The notes: a model not told the origin generated them from the letters alone. DNA of 64,000 nucleotides from Rhizobium sullae (GCF_900169785.1 NZ_FWER01000007.1:1-64000); one strand, 5' to 3'; positions 6,864 to 16,177 are shown, counted from the first letter of the stretch. Numbers and translations are program-made.

Positions 6864-8018
6864 TTATCGTTTGTGGCCGGTGTCGAGGTGGCGTTCCATG
6901 AACACGGAATAGCGCGACATGCCGAAGCAGAAGATCCAGAAGACGAAGCCCGCGAAGACGAGGCCTGTCAGCGGCGTGACCGAGCTTGCCCAATTGGCGT
7001 CGGTGAAGTTCAGGCGGACGATGCCAAGCAGGTCGAACATGCTGATGATCGAAACGAGCGACGTATCCTTGAACATGCCGATGAACGTGTTGACGATGCC
7101 CGGGATGACCAGTTTGATCGCCTGCGGCAGCACGATGAGCCGCATTTTCTGCCAGTAGCCGAGCCCGAGTGAATCGGCTCCCTCATACTGGCCCTTCGGG
7201 ATTGCCTGCAGGCCGCCGCGAATGACTTCCGCCATGTAGGCGGAGGCGAAGATCGAGACGCCGATGACGGCGCGCATCAGCTTGTCGACATTCCAACCGG
7301 TGGGCAGGAAGAGCGGCAGCATGACGCTTGCCATGAAGAGGACCGTGATCAGCGGGATGCCGCGGATCACTTCGATGAAGGTGACGCAGACCACCTTGAC
7401 GACGGGCAGTCTCGATCGTCGGCCGAGCGCCAGCATGATGCCGAACGGAAGCGAGACCGCCATGCCGACGAAGGAGACGACCAGCGTCACGAGCAGACCG
7501 CCCCAGAGCGGTGTGTCGACGACTTCAAGGCCGAAGCCGCCATAAAGCATGAAGAACGAGAAGATCGGCAGCACGCCGAAAAGCAGGATCGCGTTCAGGC
7601 CCTTGCGCGGCACCGACGGGATCAGCATCGGCACCAGCAGGAGCACGAAGAGAATACCGACGATCGTCGGACGCCAGCGCTCGTCGAGCGGATAGCGGCC
7701 GAAAACGAACTGATCGAATTTCGCATTGACGAAGGCCCAGCACGCGCCACTCCAGCCATCGGGCTGGATGCCGCCTTGAACGGCAGTTGCACAGAAGGTG
7801 CGGTCGGTGCCCGTCCACACGGCCTGGATGAACAGCCAGTCAATCAGCTGCGGCAGGACCCAGGCGAGGGCGGCGATCGCGAGCACCGTCAACACGATGT
7901 CCCGCGGCGTTGCGAGCAGGTTGCGCCTAACCCAAGCGGGAGCGCCACGTTCGCCGGGCGGCGGCGGTTCAGCCGTGAGTATCGCCGTTCTGACAAAGGA
8001 GGTGTTGGAAACGGACAT
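6864..8018 (-). CDS. aapM: General L-amino acid ABC transporter, permease AapM
   Basis: A 384-residue inner-membrane permease. After a cytoplasmic N-terminus and early membrane helices, the C-terminal half is the HisM/GlnP-type permease domain, with the coupling motif in [22 protein letters not shown] that docks on AapP. The length is far above the roughly 220 residues of simple amino-acid permeases, which is typical of the Aap/Bra-like long permeases. It begins one base after the aapQ stop, so translation is probably coupled. With AapQ it forms the heterodimeric channel. Confidence 0.92.
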   Translation of the reverse strand: MSVSNTSFVRTAILTAEPPPPGERGAPAWVRRNLLATPRDIVLTVLAIAALAWVLPQLIDWLFIQAVWTGTDRTFCATAVQGGIQPDGWSGACWAFVNAKFDQFVFGRYPLDERWRPTIVGILFVLLLVPMLIPSVPRKGLNAILLFGVLPIFSFFMLYGGFGLEVVDTPLWGGLLVTLVVSFVGMAVSLPFGIMLALGRRSRLPVVKVVCVTFIEVIRGIPLITVLFMASVMLPLFLPTGWNVDKLMRAVIGVSIFASAYMAEVIRGGLQAIPKGQYEGADSLGLGYWQKMRLIVLPQAIKLVIPGIVNTFIGMFKDTSLVSIISMFDLLGIVRLNFTDANWASSVTPLTGLVFAGFVFWIFCFGMSRYSVFMERHLDTGHKR

Positions 8019-8019
8019 C

Positions 8020-9222
8020 TTATCTCTCCACCAGTGCCATCTTGGCGTTGAACCAGTTCATGAACAGCGACGTGAGAATGCTGAGGCTGAGATAGACGAC
8101 GATCCAGATCAGCACGATTTCGATGGACTGGCCTGTCTGGTTGAGGGTCGTTCCGCCGACGGCGACAAGGTCCGCAAAGCCGATCGCAATGGCGAGCGAC
8201 GAGTTCTTCGTCAGGTTTAGATACTGGCTCGTCAGCGGCGGAATGATGATGCGGAAGGCCTGCGGTACCACGACAAGGCGGGTGATGGAGGAAGGATGCA
8301 GCCCAAGGGCGCCTGCCGCCTCAGACTGCCCCTTGGCCACGCCGCGAATGCCGGCGCGGACGATCTCGGCAATAAAGGCTGCCGTATAGAACGACAGCGC
8401 CAGAAACAGCGACATGAATTCCGGGCCAACGACCGAGCCGCCCGTCAGGTTGAACTTGCCGGCGACCGGAAGGTCGAAGGACATCGGCAGGCCGGTTACC
8501 AGGAAGGCGAGGACCGGCAGGCCGGCGATCAGCGCGATCGACGCCCAGATCGTATGGAACGGCTGGCCAGTCGCGGCCTGGCGCTTGTGCGCCCAGCGCG
8601 CGGTGATGATGGCGCCGGCGATGCCGACGATGAAGGCAATCAGAACCGCCCACATGCCCGCTTCGAAGATCGGCTTCGGGAAGGCGAGACCACGATTGTT
8701 CAGGAACATGCTGAACGGCAGGTGCAGGGATTCGCGCGGCTGCGGCAGAACGGCGAGAACGCCGGAATACCAGAAGAAGATGACGAGCAGCGGCGGGATG
8801 TTGCGGAATACTTCGACATAGACCGTGCACAGCTTGGCAATCAGCCAGTTGTGCGACAGTCGCCCGATGCCGACGATAAAGCCGATGATCGTTGCGGTGA
8901 TGATACCCGTAACTGCGACCAGCAGGGTATTCAAGAAGCCAACGAAGAGGGCGCGGCCATAGGTCGAGTCGCTGGAGTAGGAAATCAGCGACTGGCCGAC
9001 CTCGAAGCCGGCGCGTCCCCTGAGGAAGGCGAAGCCGGAGGCCGTATTGCTGCGTGCGAGGTTCTGGATCGTGTTGTCCACGATCCACCAGACCACTCCG
9101 GCGAGGACGAGGACAGTGAGAACCTGATAGAAGATACCCCGGTATTTGGGGTCATACATGGCGGACCGGAAGGTCCAGCCGGTTTTAGGCAACGGTGTCG
9201 TGCCCAGAGCCTCTTGCGTCAT
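8020..9222 (-). CDS. aapQ: General L-amino acid ABC transporter, permease AapQ
   Basis: A 400-residue permease, partner of AapM. It has an N-terminal membrane helix, a periplasmic loop of about 50 residues and a C-terminal HisM-type domain with the docking motif [22 protein letters not shown]. It follows aapJ after a 97-base gap that contains a stable hairpin (9273-9296), a layout that usually gives much more binding protein than permease. The start ATG at 9222 gives MTQEALGTT. Confidence 0.92.
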   Translation of the reverse strand: MTQEALGTTPLPKTGWTFRSAMYDPKYRGIFYQVLTVLVLAGVVWWIVDNTIQNLARSNTASGFAFLRGRAGFEVGQSLISYSSDSTYGRALFVGFLNTLLVAVTGIITATIIGFIVGIGRLSHNWLIAKLCTVYVEVFRNIPPLLVIFFWYSGVLAVLPQPRESLHLPFSMFLNNRGLAFPKPIFEAGMWAVLIAFIVGIAGAIITARWAHKRQAATGQPFHTIWASIALIAGLPVLAFLVTGLPMSFDLPVAGKFNLTGGSVVGPEFMSLFLALSFYTAAFIAEIVRAGIRGVAKGQSEAAGALGLHPSSITRLVVVPQAFRIIIPPLTSQYLNLTKNSSLAIAIGFADLVAVGGTTLNQTGQSIEIVLIWIVVYLSLSILTSLFMNWFNAKMALVER

Positions 9223-9272
9223 GCCGAGCCAATTCCCCTATGTGCCCGTTTTGGGCTTTTTTCTTGGACGAG

Positions 9273-9296
9273 GGAAAGGCGGTTGCCCGCCTTTCC
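9273..9296 (-). promoter_or_regulatory. Intercistronic stem-loop between aapJ and aapQ
   Basis: Read on the transcribed (minus) strand, GGAAAGGCGG, loop GCAA, and CCGCCTTTCC form a perfect 10-bp stem closed by a GNRA tetraloop. No T tract follows, so it should protect the aapJ 3' end or mark a processing site rather than terminate fully. Confidence 0.7.
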
Positions 9297-9319
9297 GGTA
9301 TTTCATTCCAGGCCGGCGA

Positions 9320-10345
9320 TCAGCGGACCGGCGGTGCGTACTGGATACCGCCCTTGCTCCACAGAGCGTTCAGGCCGCGCTCGATCTTGAGCGGGCTGCC
9401 CTGACCGATGTTGCGCTCGAAGAGTTCGCCGTAATTGCCGACGCCTTTGATCACATTATAGGCCCAATCGTTGGTGAGGCCGAGGTCGGTACCGATCTTG
9501 GTGTCGGTTTCCGAACCGAGGAAGCGCTTGATATCCGGGTTCGGCGAATTCTTCATCTCGTCGACGTTGGCCTGGGTAATGCCGAAGTCTTCCGCATTGA
9601 CCAGAGCGAAGGCCGTCCAGGAGACGACGTCGAACCACTGGTCGTCACCCTGGCGGACGGCCGGGCCGAGCGGTTCCTTTGAGATGATCTCCGGAAGGAT
9701 TATGTGCTCGTCGGGGTTCTTCAGCGTCAGACGCAGAGAATAAAGGCCGGACTGGTCGGTCGTGTAAACGTCGCAACGGCCGGAGTCGTAAGCAGCGTTG
9801 ACTTCCTCGAGCTTTTCGAAAACGACCGGATTGTACTGAAGGTTGTTGGCCTTGAAATAGTCGGCGAGGTTGAGTTCGGTGGTCGTGCCGGCCTGAACGC
9901 AGACGGCGGCGCCGGAAAGCTCGAGAGCCGACTTGACGTTCAGGCCCTTGCGAACCATGAAGCCCTGACCATCGTAATAGGTGACCGCGCGGAAATTGAA
10001 GCCGAGAGCGGTATCGCGGTTGATCGTCCAGGTGGTGTTACGCGACAGGACGTCGACTTCGCCGGATTGCAGCGCCGGGAAGCGGTCTTTCGCGGAGAGA
10101 GGCGTGTACTTGACCTTAGTCGGATCGCCGAACACGGCTGAAGCAACCGCCTTGCAGAAATCGACGTCGAAGCCGGCCCAGTTGCCGGAAGCGTCAGGCT
10201 GAGCGAAGCCGACGAGGCCGCTATTGACGCCGCACTGGACGAAACCCTTTGCCTTCACGTCTGCGAGAGTGGCTGCCGAGGCAGCCGAGGCGCCAAGGGC
10301 GAAAACTGCTGCGCCGACGGTGGCGGACAGGAGCTTAATCTTCAT
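9320..10345 (-). CDS. aapJ: General L-amino acid-binding periplasmic protein
   Basis: A 341-residue substrate-binding protein that captures many L-amino acids in the periplasm and hands them to AapQM. It begins with a Sec signal peptide (MKIKLLSATVGAAVFALGAS, cleavage likely after ASA near residue 25). The mature protein has the family 3 binding-protein pattern, including AGFDVDFCKAVASAVFGD and DVLSRNTTWTINRD. ATG 10345 is chosen because GGGA precedes it; a TTG three codons upstream is less likely. It is the first gene of the operon and is divergent from metC across a 367-base region with two palindromes. Confidence 0.94.
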   Translation of the reverse strand: MKIKLLSATVGAAVFALGASAASAATLADVKAKGFVQCGVNSGLVGFAQPDASGNWAGFDVDFCKAVASAVFGDPTKVKYTPLSAKDRFPALQSGEVDVLSRNTTWTINRDTALGFNFRAVTYYDGQGFMVRKGLNVKSALELSGAAVCVQAGTTTELNLADYFKANNLQYNPVVFEKLEEVNAAYDSGRCDVYTTDQSGLYSLRLTLKNPDEHIILPEIISKEPLGPAVRQGDDQWFDVVSWTAFALVNAEDFGITQANVDEMKNSPNPDIKRFLGSETDTKIGTDLGLTNDWAYNVIKGVGNYGELFERNIGQGSPLKIERGLNALWSKGGIQYAPPVR

Positions 10346-10712
10346 TTTTCCCAACCTTTATCTGTTGTCTTATGTTTTTGTGGAGGGGACGGCTGAAGCA
10401 AACCATTCGCCCCCCAATTCTCGACACCCTCCCGGCGCGAGCGGTTCTATCACAGTCGCAAATATCACCACGGTCAAGTGTCGCGGTTCACAATTGCGGC
10501 AGAAATTGGCATTTTGGCAAAATGCGCCGTCCTGATAGGCATTTGAGCGGCAAATGGGCAGCCCTTTGCGGAAAATTGTTGCGTAATCCACTGATATATC
10601 TGACAAAGTAACGAAATGGGTAATCTACCTCTCCGAGCCCGGGGTTGACCGTTTTGCGGGGCGGGTCCAGAAGTGCAGCTTTGCATCATTCCGCCAAAGG
10701 CCATTCCAGATT
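10346..10712. promoter_or_regulatory. Divergent aapJ-metC control region with twin palindromes
   Basis: This 367-base region holds no gene. Two related inverted repeats stand out: GCATTTTG-G-CAAAATGC at 10509-10525 and CATTTG-N5-CAAATG at 10540-10556, about one and a half DNA turns apart. They are candidate operator sites for a dimeric regulator of one or both operons. I found no convincing sigma-54 (-24/-12) element for aapJ and no SAM-II riboswitch core before metC. Confidence 0.5.
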
Positions 10713-11903
10713 ATGAAAGACAGAGACAGTCTACTGCAGAACGCGGGTATCAACACGCGCCTTACCCATGTTGGCAACGATCCCGTCGACTACTTCGGTT
10801 TCGTCAATCCTCCCGTCGTCCATGGCTCCACGGTGCTCTTCCCGAACGCCAGGACGATGGAGACGCGGTCGCAGAAATATACCTACGGCACCCGCGGAAC
10901 GCCAACGACGGATGCGCTATGCGAGGCGATCAATGCACTGGAGGGGTCTGCCGGAACGATCCTCGTTCCAACGGGTCTTGCCGCCGTTACGGTGCCGCTG
11001 CTCGCATTTCTCTCCTCCGGCGATCACGTTCTGATCGTCGATTCGGTCTACACGCCGACGCGGCATTTCTGCGATACGATGCTGACGCGTCTGGGCGTCG
11101 AGGTCGAATATTACGACCCGGCCATCGGTGCGGAGATCGAGCAGCTTTTCAAGCCGAACACGAAGTTGGTGCACACTGAAGCGCCGGGTTCGAACACATT
11201 CGAAATGCAGGATATTCCGGCCATTGCCGCAATCGCCCACAAGCATGGTGCGGTCGTTGCGATGGACAATACCTGGGCGACGCCGGTCTATTTCCGGCCC
11301 CTTGACTTCGGCGTCGATATTTCGATCCATGCCGCGACGAAATATCCCTCCGGCCATTCCGACATCCTGATGGGCACGGTCTCGGCGAATGCCAAGTATT
11401 GGGAGCAGTTGAAGGAAGCCAATATCACGCTCGGCATTTGCGGGGCTCCGGACGATGCCTACCAGATCCTGCGTGGTCTGCGCACCATGGGTGTGCGCCT
11501 TGAGCGGCACTATGAAAGCGCGCTGACGATCGCCAAATGGCTAGAGGGCAGGGAAGAGATCGCAAGCGTCCTGCATCCGGCGCTGCCGAGCTTCCCGTCG
11601 CACGAACTCTGGAAGCGTGATTTCAAGGGCGCAAGCGGCATCTTCTCCTTCGTGCTCGCGGCCGATGCCCCGGAAAAATTCAAGCCGAAGGCGCATGCCT
11701 TCCTCGACGCACTGCAGATCTTCGGCCTGGGATATTCCTGGGGCGGCTTCGAAAGCCTGGCAGTGCACGTCAATCTCAACGACCGCCGTATCCGCAAGGC
11801 GCCGCAGGAAGGGCCGGTCATCCGGCTTCAGGTCGGTCTCGAAGACGTCGCCGACATCAAGGCGGACATCGAACGCGGCCTTGCTGCTGCCAATGCCGTT
11901 TGA
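10713..11903 (+). CDS. metC: Cystathionine beta-lyase
   Basis: A 396-residue PLP enzyme of the Cys/Met metabolism family, which splits cystathionine to homocysteine, ammonia and pyruvate in methionine synthesis. Visible motifs are the substrate and PLP-binding YTYGTRGTPT near the N-terminus, the PLP ring-binding DNTWATP, and the Schiff-base lysine in HAATKYPSGHSD. A beta-lyase rather than gamma-synthase is favoured by overall similarity and by the known rhizobial pairing of metC with aap. The gene ends in TGA directly next to the stop of the convergent monooxygenase gene. Confidence 0.9.
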   Translation: MKDRDSLLQNAGINTRLTHVGNDPVDYFGFVNPPVVHGSTVLFPNARTMETRSQKYTYGTRGTPTTDALCEAINALEGSAGTILVPTGLAAVTVPLLAFLSSGDHVLIVDSVYTPTRHFCDTMLTRLGVEVEYYDPAIGAEIEQLFKPNTKLVHTEAPGSNTFEMQDIPAIAAIAHKHGAVVAMDNTWATPVYFRPLDFGVDISIHAATKYPSGHSDILMGTVSANAKYWEQLKEANITLGICGAPDDAYQILRGLRTMGVRLERHYESALTIAKWLEGREEIASVLHPALPSFPSHELWKRDFKGASGIFSFVLAADAPEKFKPKAHAFLDALQIFGLGYSWGGFESLAVHVNLNDRRIRKAPQEGPVIRLQVGLEDVADIKADIERGLAAANAV

Positions 11904-13052
11904 TCAATCGATCGGACGGTAGCCGTAGATCCAGTCCAGATCGGCTGCCAGGCTTTGCGGCGATTTCAGCGAAAGAACAATATCGCGGCCGAGACGGACT
12001 GGGCCGCGGGCGTGGTAGGCAAAGCGGTTGAATGCGCCGCGCTTGCGGATTTTCGCGACGCGCGGCGCACGTTGCCGTTCGAAACGAGGTAGGGCTTCCT
12101 TCACAGAATGGGCCGCAAGCAGGGCCGCGAGCTCGTAGCCATCTTCGATTGCCATCGCCGCGCCCTGGGCGGCAAAAGGTGTCATGGCGTGAGCGGCATC
12201 GCCGATAAGGACGGTGTCGCTTCCGTTTTGCCAGGTGCCCTCCGTCGCCTCGTAGAGCGGCCAGAAGGTCATCCGGGCGTCACCGAACAGCGACTTGATA
12301 TCGGCGCTCCATCCGGAAAAACGTGATGTGAGCTGCTTCAATTGCTGCTCCGCCGGCTCGTTGCGCCAGTCCTGCCGCGCAGCACTGCCGGCGGTGATGG
12401 CGACAAGATTGAAACTGCCGGCCTCCTTCAGCGGATAGCAGATAAGATGGGCGGACGGCCCAAGGAACGCCGAAACACTTGCGCGGTCGATGAACGCCGG
12501 CGCGGAATTGCCGGCGATCGTGAAGCGATAGGCTATATTACCGGAAAAGCGCGGCGAGGGACTGCCCTTGATTGCCTGCCGCAGCTTCGACCAGACGCCG
12601 TCGGCACCGATGATCACATCCGCCTGGCGCGTGGTTGCCGGGAGGATGCCAGGCTCGATCCTGCTGCCGCAGTGAAGGGTACAGAGAGAGCTCGCTTCGA
12701 CTTGCGCAAGCAGCGCTCTTTGCAGCGTGGCGCGGTGCAGGACGCCGTAGGGCCCACCCCAACGGGTACGCGCGAAATCGCCTGCCGGAACGGCCGCAAG
12801 CGGGCGCAGCGTGTCGCCGGAGAAAAGGCGGATGAATTGCGGTTCGAGCCAGACTTTTTCGATGTCGTGCAGGATGCCGAGCTTTGCGAGGATGCGCGAT
12901 GCATTCGGCGAGATCTGCAGGCCGGCGCCGACCTCCGCAAGCGCGGCCGCCTGCTCGAAAATATCCGAACTGATGCCGCGTTTAGCGAGGGCCAGAGCAG
13001 CGGTCAGGCCCGCAGTTCCGGCGCCGATGATGGCGGCGTGTTCGACCGGCAT
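11904..13052 (-). CDS. FAD-dependent monooxygenase (salicylate hydroxylase type)
   Basis: A 382-residue flavoprotein of the class A aromatic hydroxylase family. The FAD-binding Rossmann motif IIGAGTAGLTAALALAKRG lies at residues 8-26, the middle motif is DVIIGADGVWS, and the ribityl-binding motif is VLIGDAAHAMTPFAAQGAAMAIED. These enzymes usually hydroxylate an aromatic ring using NAD(P)H and oxygen; the substrate here is unknown. It stands alone, stop-to-stop with metC (TGATCA at the junction) and 27 bases after the small zinc-binding gene upstream, which may share its promoter. Confidence 0.88.
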   Translation of the reverse strand: MPVEHAAIIGAGTAGLTAALALAKRGISSDIFEQAAALAEVGAGLQISPNASRILAKLGILHDIEKVWLEPQFIRLFSGDTLRPLAAVPAGDFARTRWGGPYGVLHRATLQRALLAQVEASSLCTLHCGSRIEPGILPATTRQADVIIGADGVWSKLRQAIKGSPSPRFSGNIAYRFTIAGNSAPAFIDRASVSAFLGPSAHLICYPLKEAGSFNLVAITAGSAARQDWRNEPAEQQLKQLTSRFSGWSADIKSLFGDARMTFWPLYEATEGTWQNGSDTVLIGDAAHAMTPFAAQGAAMAIEDGYELAALLAAHSVKEALPRFERQRAPRVAKIRKRGAFNRFAYHARGPVRLGRDIVLSLKSPQSLAADLDWIYGYRPID

Positions 13053-13079
13053 CTGCTGTCCGATCTTTAGTGAGTGACG

Positions 13080-13325
13080 TTACGCTGCCTTGACGTGGAA
13101 GACGCAGCCGGCCGGGTTCGTCTGGCTCGCCTTCAGCGCGCTGTTGAAGCGGTAAAGCGTCGAGCAGTAGGAGCAGACCTTCTCGTTGTCGTCGCCCATA
13201 TCGATGAAGATATGCGGATGATCGAAGGGCGCGGATGCGCCGGTGCACATGAACTCCTTCACGCCGACTTCGATGACGCGGTGTCCGCCGTCGTTCTGGA
13301 AGTGGGGAATGTTGTGGCCGGCCAT
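13080..13325 (-). CDS. Zinc-finger domain protein (NDUFS6-like CHCC type)
   Basis: An 81-residue protein with the CHCC zinc-finger signature: C in EFMCTG, H in PHIFID, then CSYC, as in the mitochondrial complex I accessory subunit NDUFS6 and its bacterial relatives. In Alphaproteobacteria such proteins accompany NADH dehydrogenase, so it may help to assemble or stabilise complex I. ATG 13325 is chosen because GGAG precedes it at a good distance; longer in-frame starts upstream lack this. It lies just upstream of the monooxygenase gene on the same strand. Confidence 0.83.
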   Translation of the reverse strand: MAGHNIPHFQNDGGHRVIEVGVKEFMCTGASAPFDHPHIFIDMGDDNEKVCSYCSTLYRFNSALKASQTNPAGCVFHVKAA

Positions 13326-13482
13326 GTCTGTCTCCGAATGCTTTGAAATGTGCGCGGACATTATAGTCCTTCGCCGGAAATGTGTAGAGCCGAAACGCAG
13401 CACGGCCCATGGTTTTTTGACGTCGCGAGGGTTCACCTCCGCTGCCCGATAAAATATGGTCCGGCCAAAAAGGACGGACTTT

Positions 13483-14268
13483 ATGAATCTGAATACGCCT
13501 GCATTTTCTAGCTTTCCCCACGACGGCCTGAACCTCGTTTTTTTCGACAAAGGCGATCCGAACGGTCCGCCAGTGCTGCTCATTCATGGCTTCGCCTCGA
13601 CCGCCAACGTCAACTGGGTGCATCCCGGCTGGCTGAAGACGCTGGGCGATGCAGGCTATCGGGTCATTGCGATGGACAATCGCGGCCACGGCGCAAGTGA
13701 TAAGCCCCACGATGCCGAAGCCTATCGGCCGTGGATCATGGCGGAAGACGCGGTGGCGCTGCTCGACCATCTCGGCATCCCGGAAGCCAATGTCATGGGC
13801 TATTCGATGGGTGCGAGGATTTCGGTCTTCACGGCGCTTGCCCATCCGCATCGCGTGCGTTCGCTGGTGCTTGGCGGTCTCGGCATCGGGATGACGGATG
13901 GCGTCGGCGATTGGGATCCGATTGCCGATGCGCTGCTTGCGCCGTCGCTGGACGACGTCACGCATATCCGCGGGCGCATGTTCCGCGCCTTCGCCGAGCA
14001 GACCAAAAGCGACCGGCAGGCACTCGCCATGTGCATCCGGGGATCGCGCGATCTCGTGGCGCGGGCCGACATGGGCAAGATCGAGGCGCCGACGTTGATC
14101 GGTGTCGGAACAAAGGACGACATTGCGGGTTCGGCGCACGAACTGGCGGCTTTGATGCCGCATGCCGAGGCGCTGGACATTCCGGGTCGCGACCATATGC
14201 TGGCGGTTGGAGACAAGGTGTTCAAGAAAGCGGTTCTGGAGTTCTACGAGAAGGTCGCCGGGCGGTAA
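13483..14268 (+). CDS. Alpha/beta hydrolase
   Basis: A 261-residue alpha/beta-hydrolase fold protein. The oxyanion motif is LLIHGFAS, the nucleophile elbow is GYSMGA (Ser), the acid is probably the Asp in GTKDD, and the catalytic His is in GRDHMLAVGD. The DNRGHGAS motif before the elbow is typical of small-molecule hydrolases. No signal peptide is present. ATG 13483 is chosen because AAGGACGG lies upstream. The natural substrate cannot be deduced. It is divergent from the zinc-finger gene and precedes cysE by 126 bases. Confidence 0.85.
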   Translation: MNLNTPAFSSFPHDGLNLVFFDKGDPNGPPVLLIHGFASTANVNWVHPGWLKTLGDAGYRVIAMDNRGHGASDKPHDAEAYRPWIMAEDAVALLDHLGIPEANVMGYSMGARISVFTALAHPHRVRSLVLGGLGIGMTDGVGDWDPIADALLAPSLDDVTHIRGRMFRAFAEQTKSDRQALAMCIRGSRDLVARADMGKIEAPTLIGVGTKDDIAGSAHELAALMPHAEALDIPGRDHMLAVGDKVFKKAVLEFYEKVAGR

Positions 14269-14303
14269 TCGGCGTCTTCAAGGTGCCGTGATTACCGAAA
14301 AAA

Positions 14304-14364
14304 TATGCTAAAAAAGCATAGGGCCGGTACCCATTTATGTTCCGGGCGTTTTGCCCTATATAAT
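14304..14364 (+). promoter_or_regulatory. Putative cysE promoter and palindrome
   Basis: TATGCT-AAAAA-AGCATA (14304-14320) is a perfect 6-bp inverted repeat, followed by a consensus-like -10 box, TATAAT at 14359-14364, about 30 bases before the cysE start. No good -35 box is present at 16-18 bases. The palindrome could be an activator or repressor site, or the end of the preceding transcript. Confidence 0.4.
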
Positions 14365-14394
14365 GTCGTTCCGACGGAAACGAGGAGACCTGGA

Positions 14395-15228
14395 ATGGTC
14401 GCGAAGACTGACGTTCGTTCTTTTGAAGCATCAAACCCGCTGAAGGTCATGGATCCGATCTGGGACAGCCTGCGCGAAGAAGCGCGTGCGGCTGCCGAGA
14501 AGGATCCGGTGCTGGCGGCTTTCCTTTATTCGACGGTGATCAACCACCGTTCGCTGGAAGAATGCGTCATTCATCGGATCTGCGAACGTCTTGACCATCC
14601 CGACATGCAGGCAACGTTGCTCCGTCAGGTCTTCGACAAAATGGTCGAAGATTGGCCGGAATGGAGCGATATCCTGCGCGTCGACATTCAGGCCGTCTAC
14701 GACCGTGACCCGGCATGCCTGCGCTTCATGGAAGCGGTGCTGTATTTCAAGGGATTTCATGCGCTGCAGACGCATCGCCTGGCGCATTGGCTGCTCAATC
14801 AGGGGCGGCGGGACCTGGCGCTCTATCTGCAAAGCCGGTCATCCAGCGTCTTTCAGACCGATATCAATCCGGCAGCGCGCATCGGCCGGGGCATCTTCCT
14901 CGATCATGCGACTGGCCTCGTCGTCGGCGAGACGGCGGTGATCGGCGACAACGTCTCGATCCTGCATGGCGTCACGCTTGGCGGCACGGGCAAGGAGGGC
15001 GCTGACCGTCACCCGAAGATCGGCAGCGGGGTACTCATCGGTGCGGGCGCGAAGATTCTCGGCAATATCCAGATCGGCTATTGCTCGCGTGTCGCGGCCG
15101 GTTCGGTCGTTCTGCAGCCCGTTCCGCCGAAAACGACGGTCGCAGGCGTGCCGGCGAAGGTTGTCGGAGAGGCCGGGTGTTCGGAACCGTCGCGTATCAT
15201 GGACCAGGTGATCGGCGCCGGTATCTGA
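14395..15228 (+). CDS. cysE: Serine O-acetyltransferase
   Basis: A 277-residue enzyme that acetylates L-serine with acetyl-CoA, the first step of cysteine synthesis. The N-terminal helical domain (DPIWDSLREEARAAAEKDP) is followed by the left-handed beta-helix of hexapeptide repeats, with the active-site His in LDHATG and the conserved VSILHGVTLGGTG. The C-terminal tail ends in GI, and a terminal Ile of this kind usually docks in CysK. ATG 14395 is chosen because GAGGAG lies about 8 bases upstream. Confidence 0.95.
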   Translation: MVAKTDVRSFEASNPLKVMDPIWDSLREEARAAAEKDPVLAAFLYSTVINHRSLEECVIHRICERLDHPDMQATLLRQVFDKMVEDWPEWSDILRVDIQAVYDRDPACLRFMEAVLYFKGFHALQTHRLAHWLLNQGRRDLALYLQSRSSSVFQTDINPAARIGRGIFLDHATGLVVGETAVIGDNVSILHGVTLGGTGKEGADRHPKIGSGVLIGAGAKILGNIQIGYCSRVAAGSVVLQPVPPKTTVAGVPAKVVGEAGCSEPSRIMDQVIGAGI

Positions 15229-15364
15229 TCCGGTCATATCGGCTAGAACGGAAAAGCTGGCGAAATGCTGAGGGGAAAGCCGGGGCGGATGTGCTGCGGC
15301 AGCCTTTACAGCGCCGCTTTTCCTGTGCAAGAAGCGGCCAACGAAGACCGCTAGGAGACCCAGT

Positions 15365-15568
15365 GTGAAGCCTGAAGAACTCAAGAAGCTCGACGCCTAT
15401 TTCAAGAAGACGCTCAACCCGCAGATCGTCGTCAAGGCGCGCCCGCGCAAGGATGATTCCGCGGAAGTTTATCTCGGCGACGAATTCCTGGGTGTCGTCT
15501 ATATCGACGACGAAGATGGCGATCGTTCCTACAACTTCTCGATGGCGATTCTCGACGTCGATCTCTAA
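15365..15568 (+). CDS. DUF3126-family small protein
   Basis: A 67-residue acidic protein matching the small alphaproteobacterial DUF3126 family as I recall it (KKLDAYFKKTLNP, then VYLGDEFLGVVY and DDEDGDRSYNF). The function is unknown. The start is GTG 15365 with AGGAG upstream. It follows cysE by 136 bases in the same direction and may be in the same transcript. Confidence 0.8.
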   Translation: MKPEELKKLDAYFKKTLNPQIVVKARPRKDDSAEVYLGDEFLGVVYIDDEDGDRSYNFSMAILDVDL

Positions 15569-15741
15569 TGATCCCTTGGCGGGCCGCATCATAGCGGCTT
15601 GCCTTTGCCGAACGGCACCTTTTATCCGCAGCCTGCCTACCAAGCCTCAGCAACAATTTTGCCGCTTGCGCTGGATGAGTTCGCCCTCCGCCCCATGTTA
15701 GTTTTTGCGAATGCGATCAAACTAAATTTGGAGGCGAGGAC

Positions 15742-16152
15742 ATGGGTATTTTCGATAAAATCAAGAACGCGATTTTCGGCGAAGCGCAGGCAGCACCGGT
15801 GATCGAGGCGGCGGATGCGCCGAAAATGGCGCCCGCGCAGACGGCGTCCGCGCCATCAGCAGCACCGTCGGCAGCACCGTCGGCGGCGCCTGCGGCCGTC
15901 GATATCGCTCCGATTCTCGATGCTGCCGTCAAGAAGAGCGGGCAGAAGCTAGATTGGCGGCGCTCGATCGTGGACCTGATGAAGGCGGTCGGCATGGATG
16001 CGAGCCTCTCCGAGCGCAAGGAGCTTGCTGCGGAACTTGGCTATACAGGCGACACAGGCGATTCCGCCAAGATGAACATGTTTCTTCACAAGGCGCTCAT
16101 GAAGAAGCTGTCCGAAAACGGCGGCAAGGTTCCCGCAGATCTGATGGACTGA
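15742..16152 (+). CDS. DUF3597-family protein
   Basis: A 136-residue protein. It begins MGIFDKIKNAIFG, has an Ala/Pro/Ser-rich linker with a threefold SAAP-type repeat (about residues 30-55), and then the conserved domain PILDAAVKKSGQKLDWRRSIVDLMKAVGMD, which defines DUF3597. The function is unknown; the fold is small and helical. GGAGGCGAGG precedes the ATG. The linker repeat is encoded by near-identical GCAGCACCGTCG units, which could change in number by slippage. Confidence 0.82.
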   Translation: MGIFDKIKNAIFGEAQAAPVIEAADAPKMAPAQTASAPSAAPSAAPSAAPAAVDIAPILDAAVKKSGQKLDWRRSIVDLMKAVGMDASLSERKELAAELGYTGDTGDSAKMNMFLHKALMKKLSENGGKVPADLMD

Positions 16153-16177
16153 GACGGCCTCCGGTTATCCCAAGATT

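Noticed and set aside
10346..10620. Sigma-54 promoter for aapJ
   Set aside because: Nitrogen control made it plausible, but no TGGC-N8-TTGC element with correct spacing was found on the minus strand.
10620..10712. SAM-II riboswitch before metC
   Set aside because: Looked for because methionine genes of Alphaproteobacteria often have one; the conserved pseudoknot core is not visible here.
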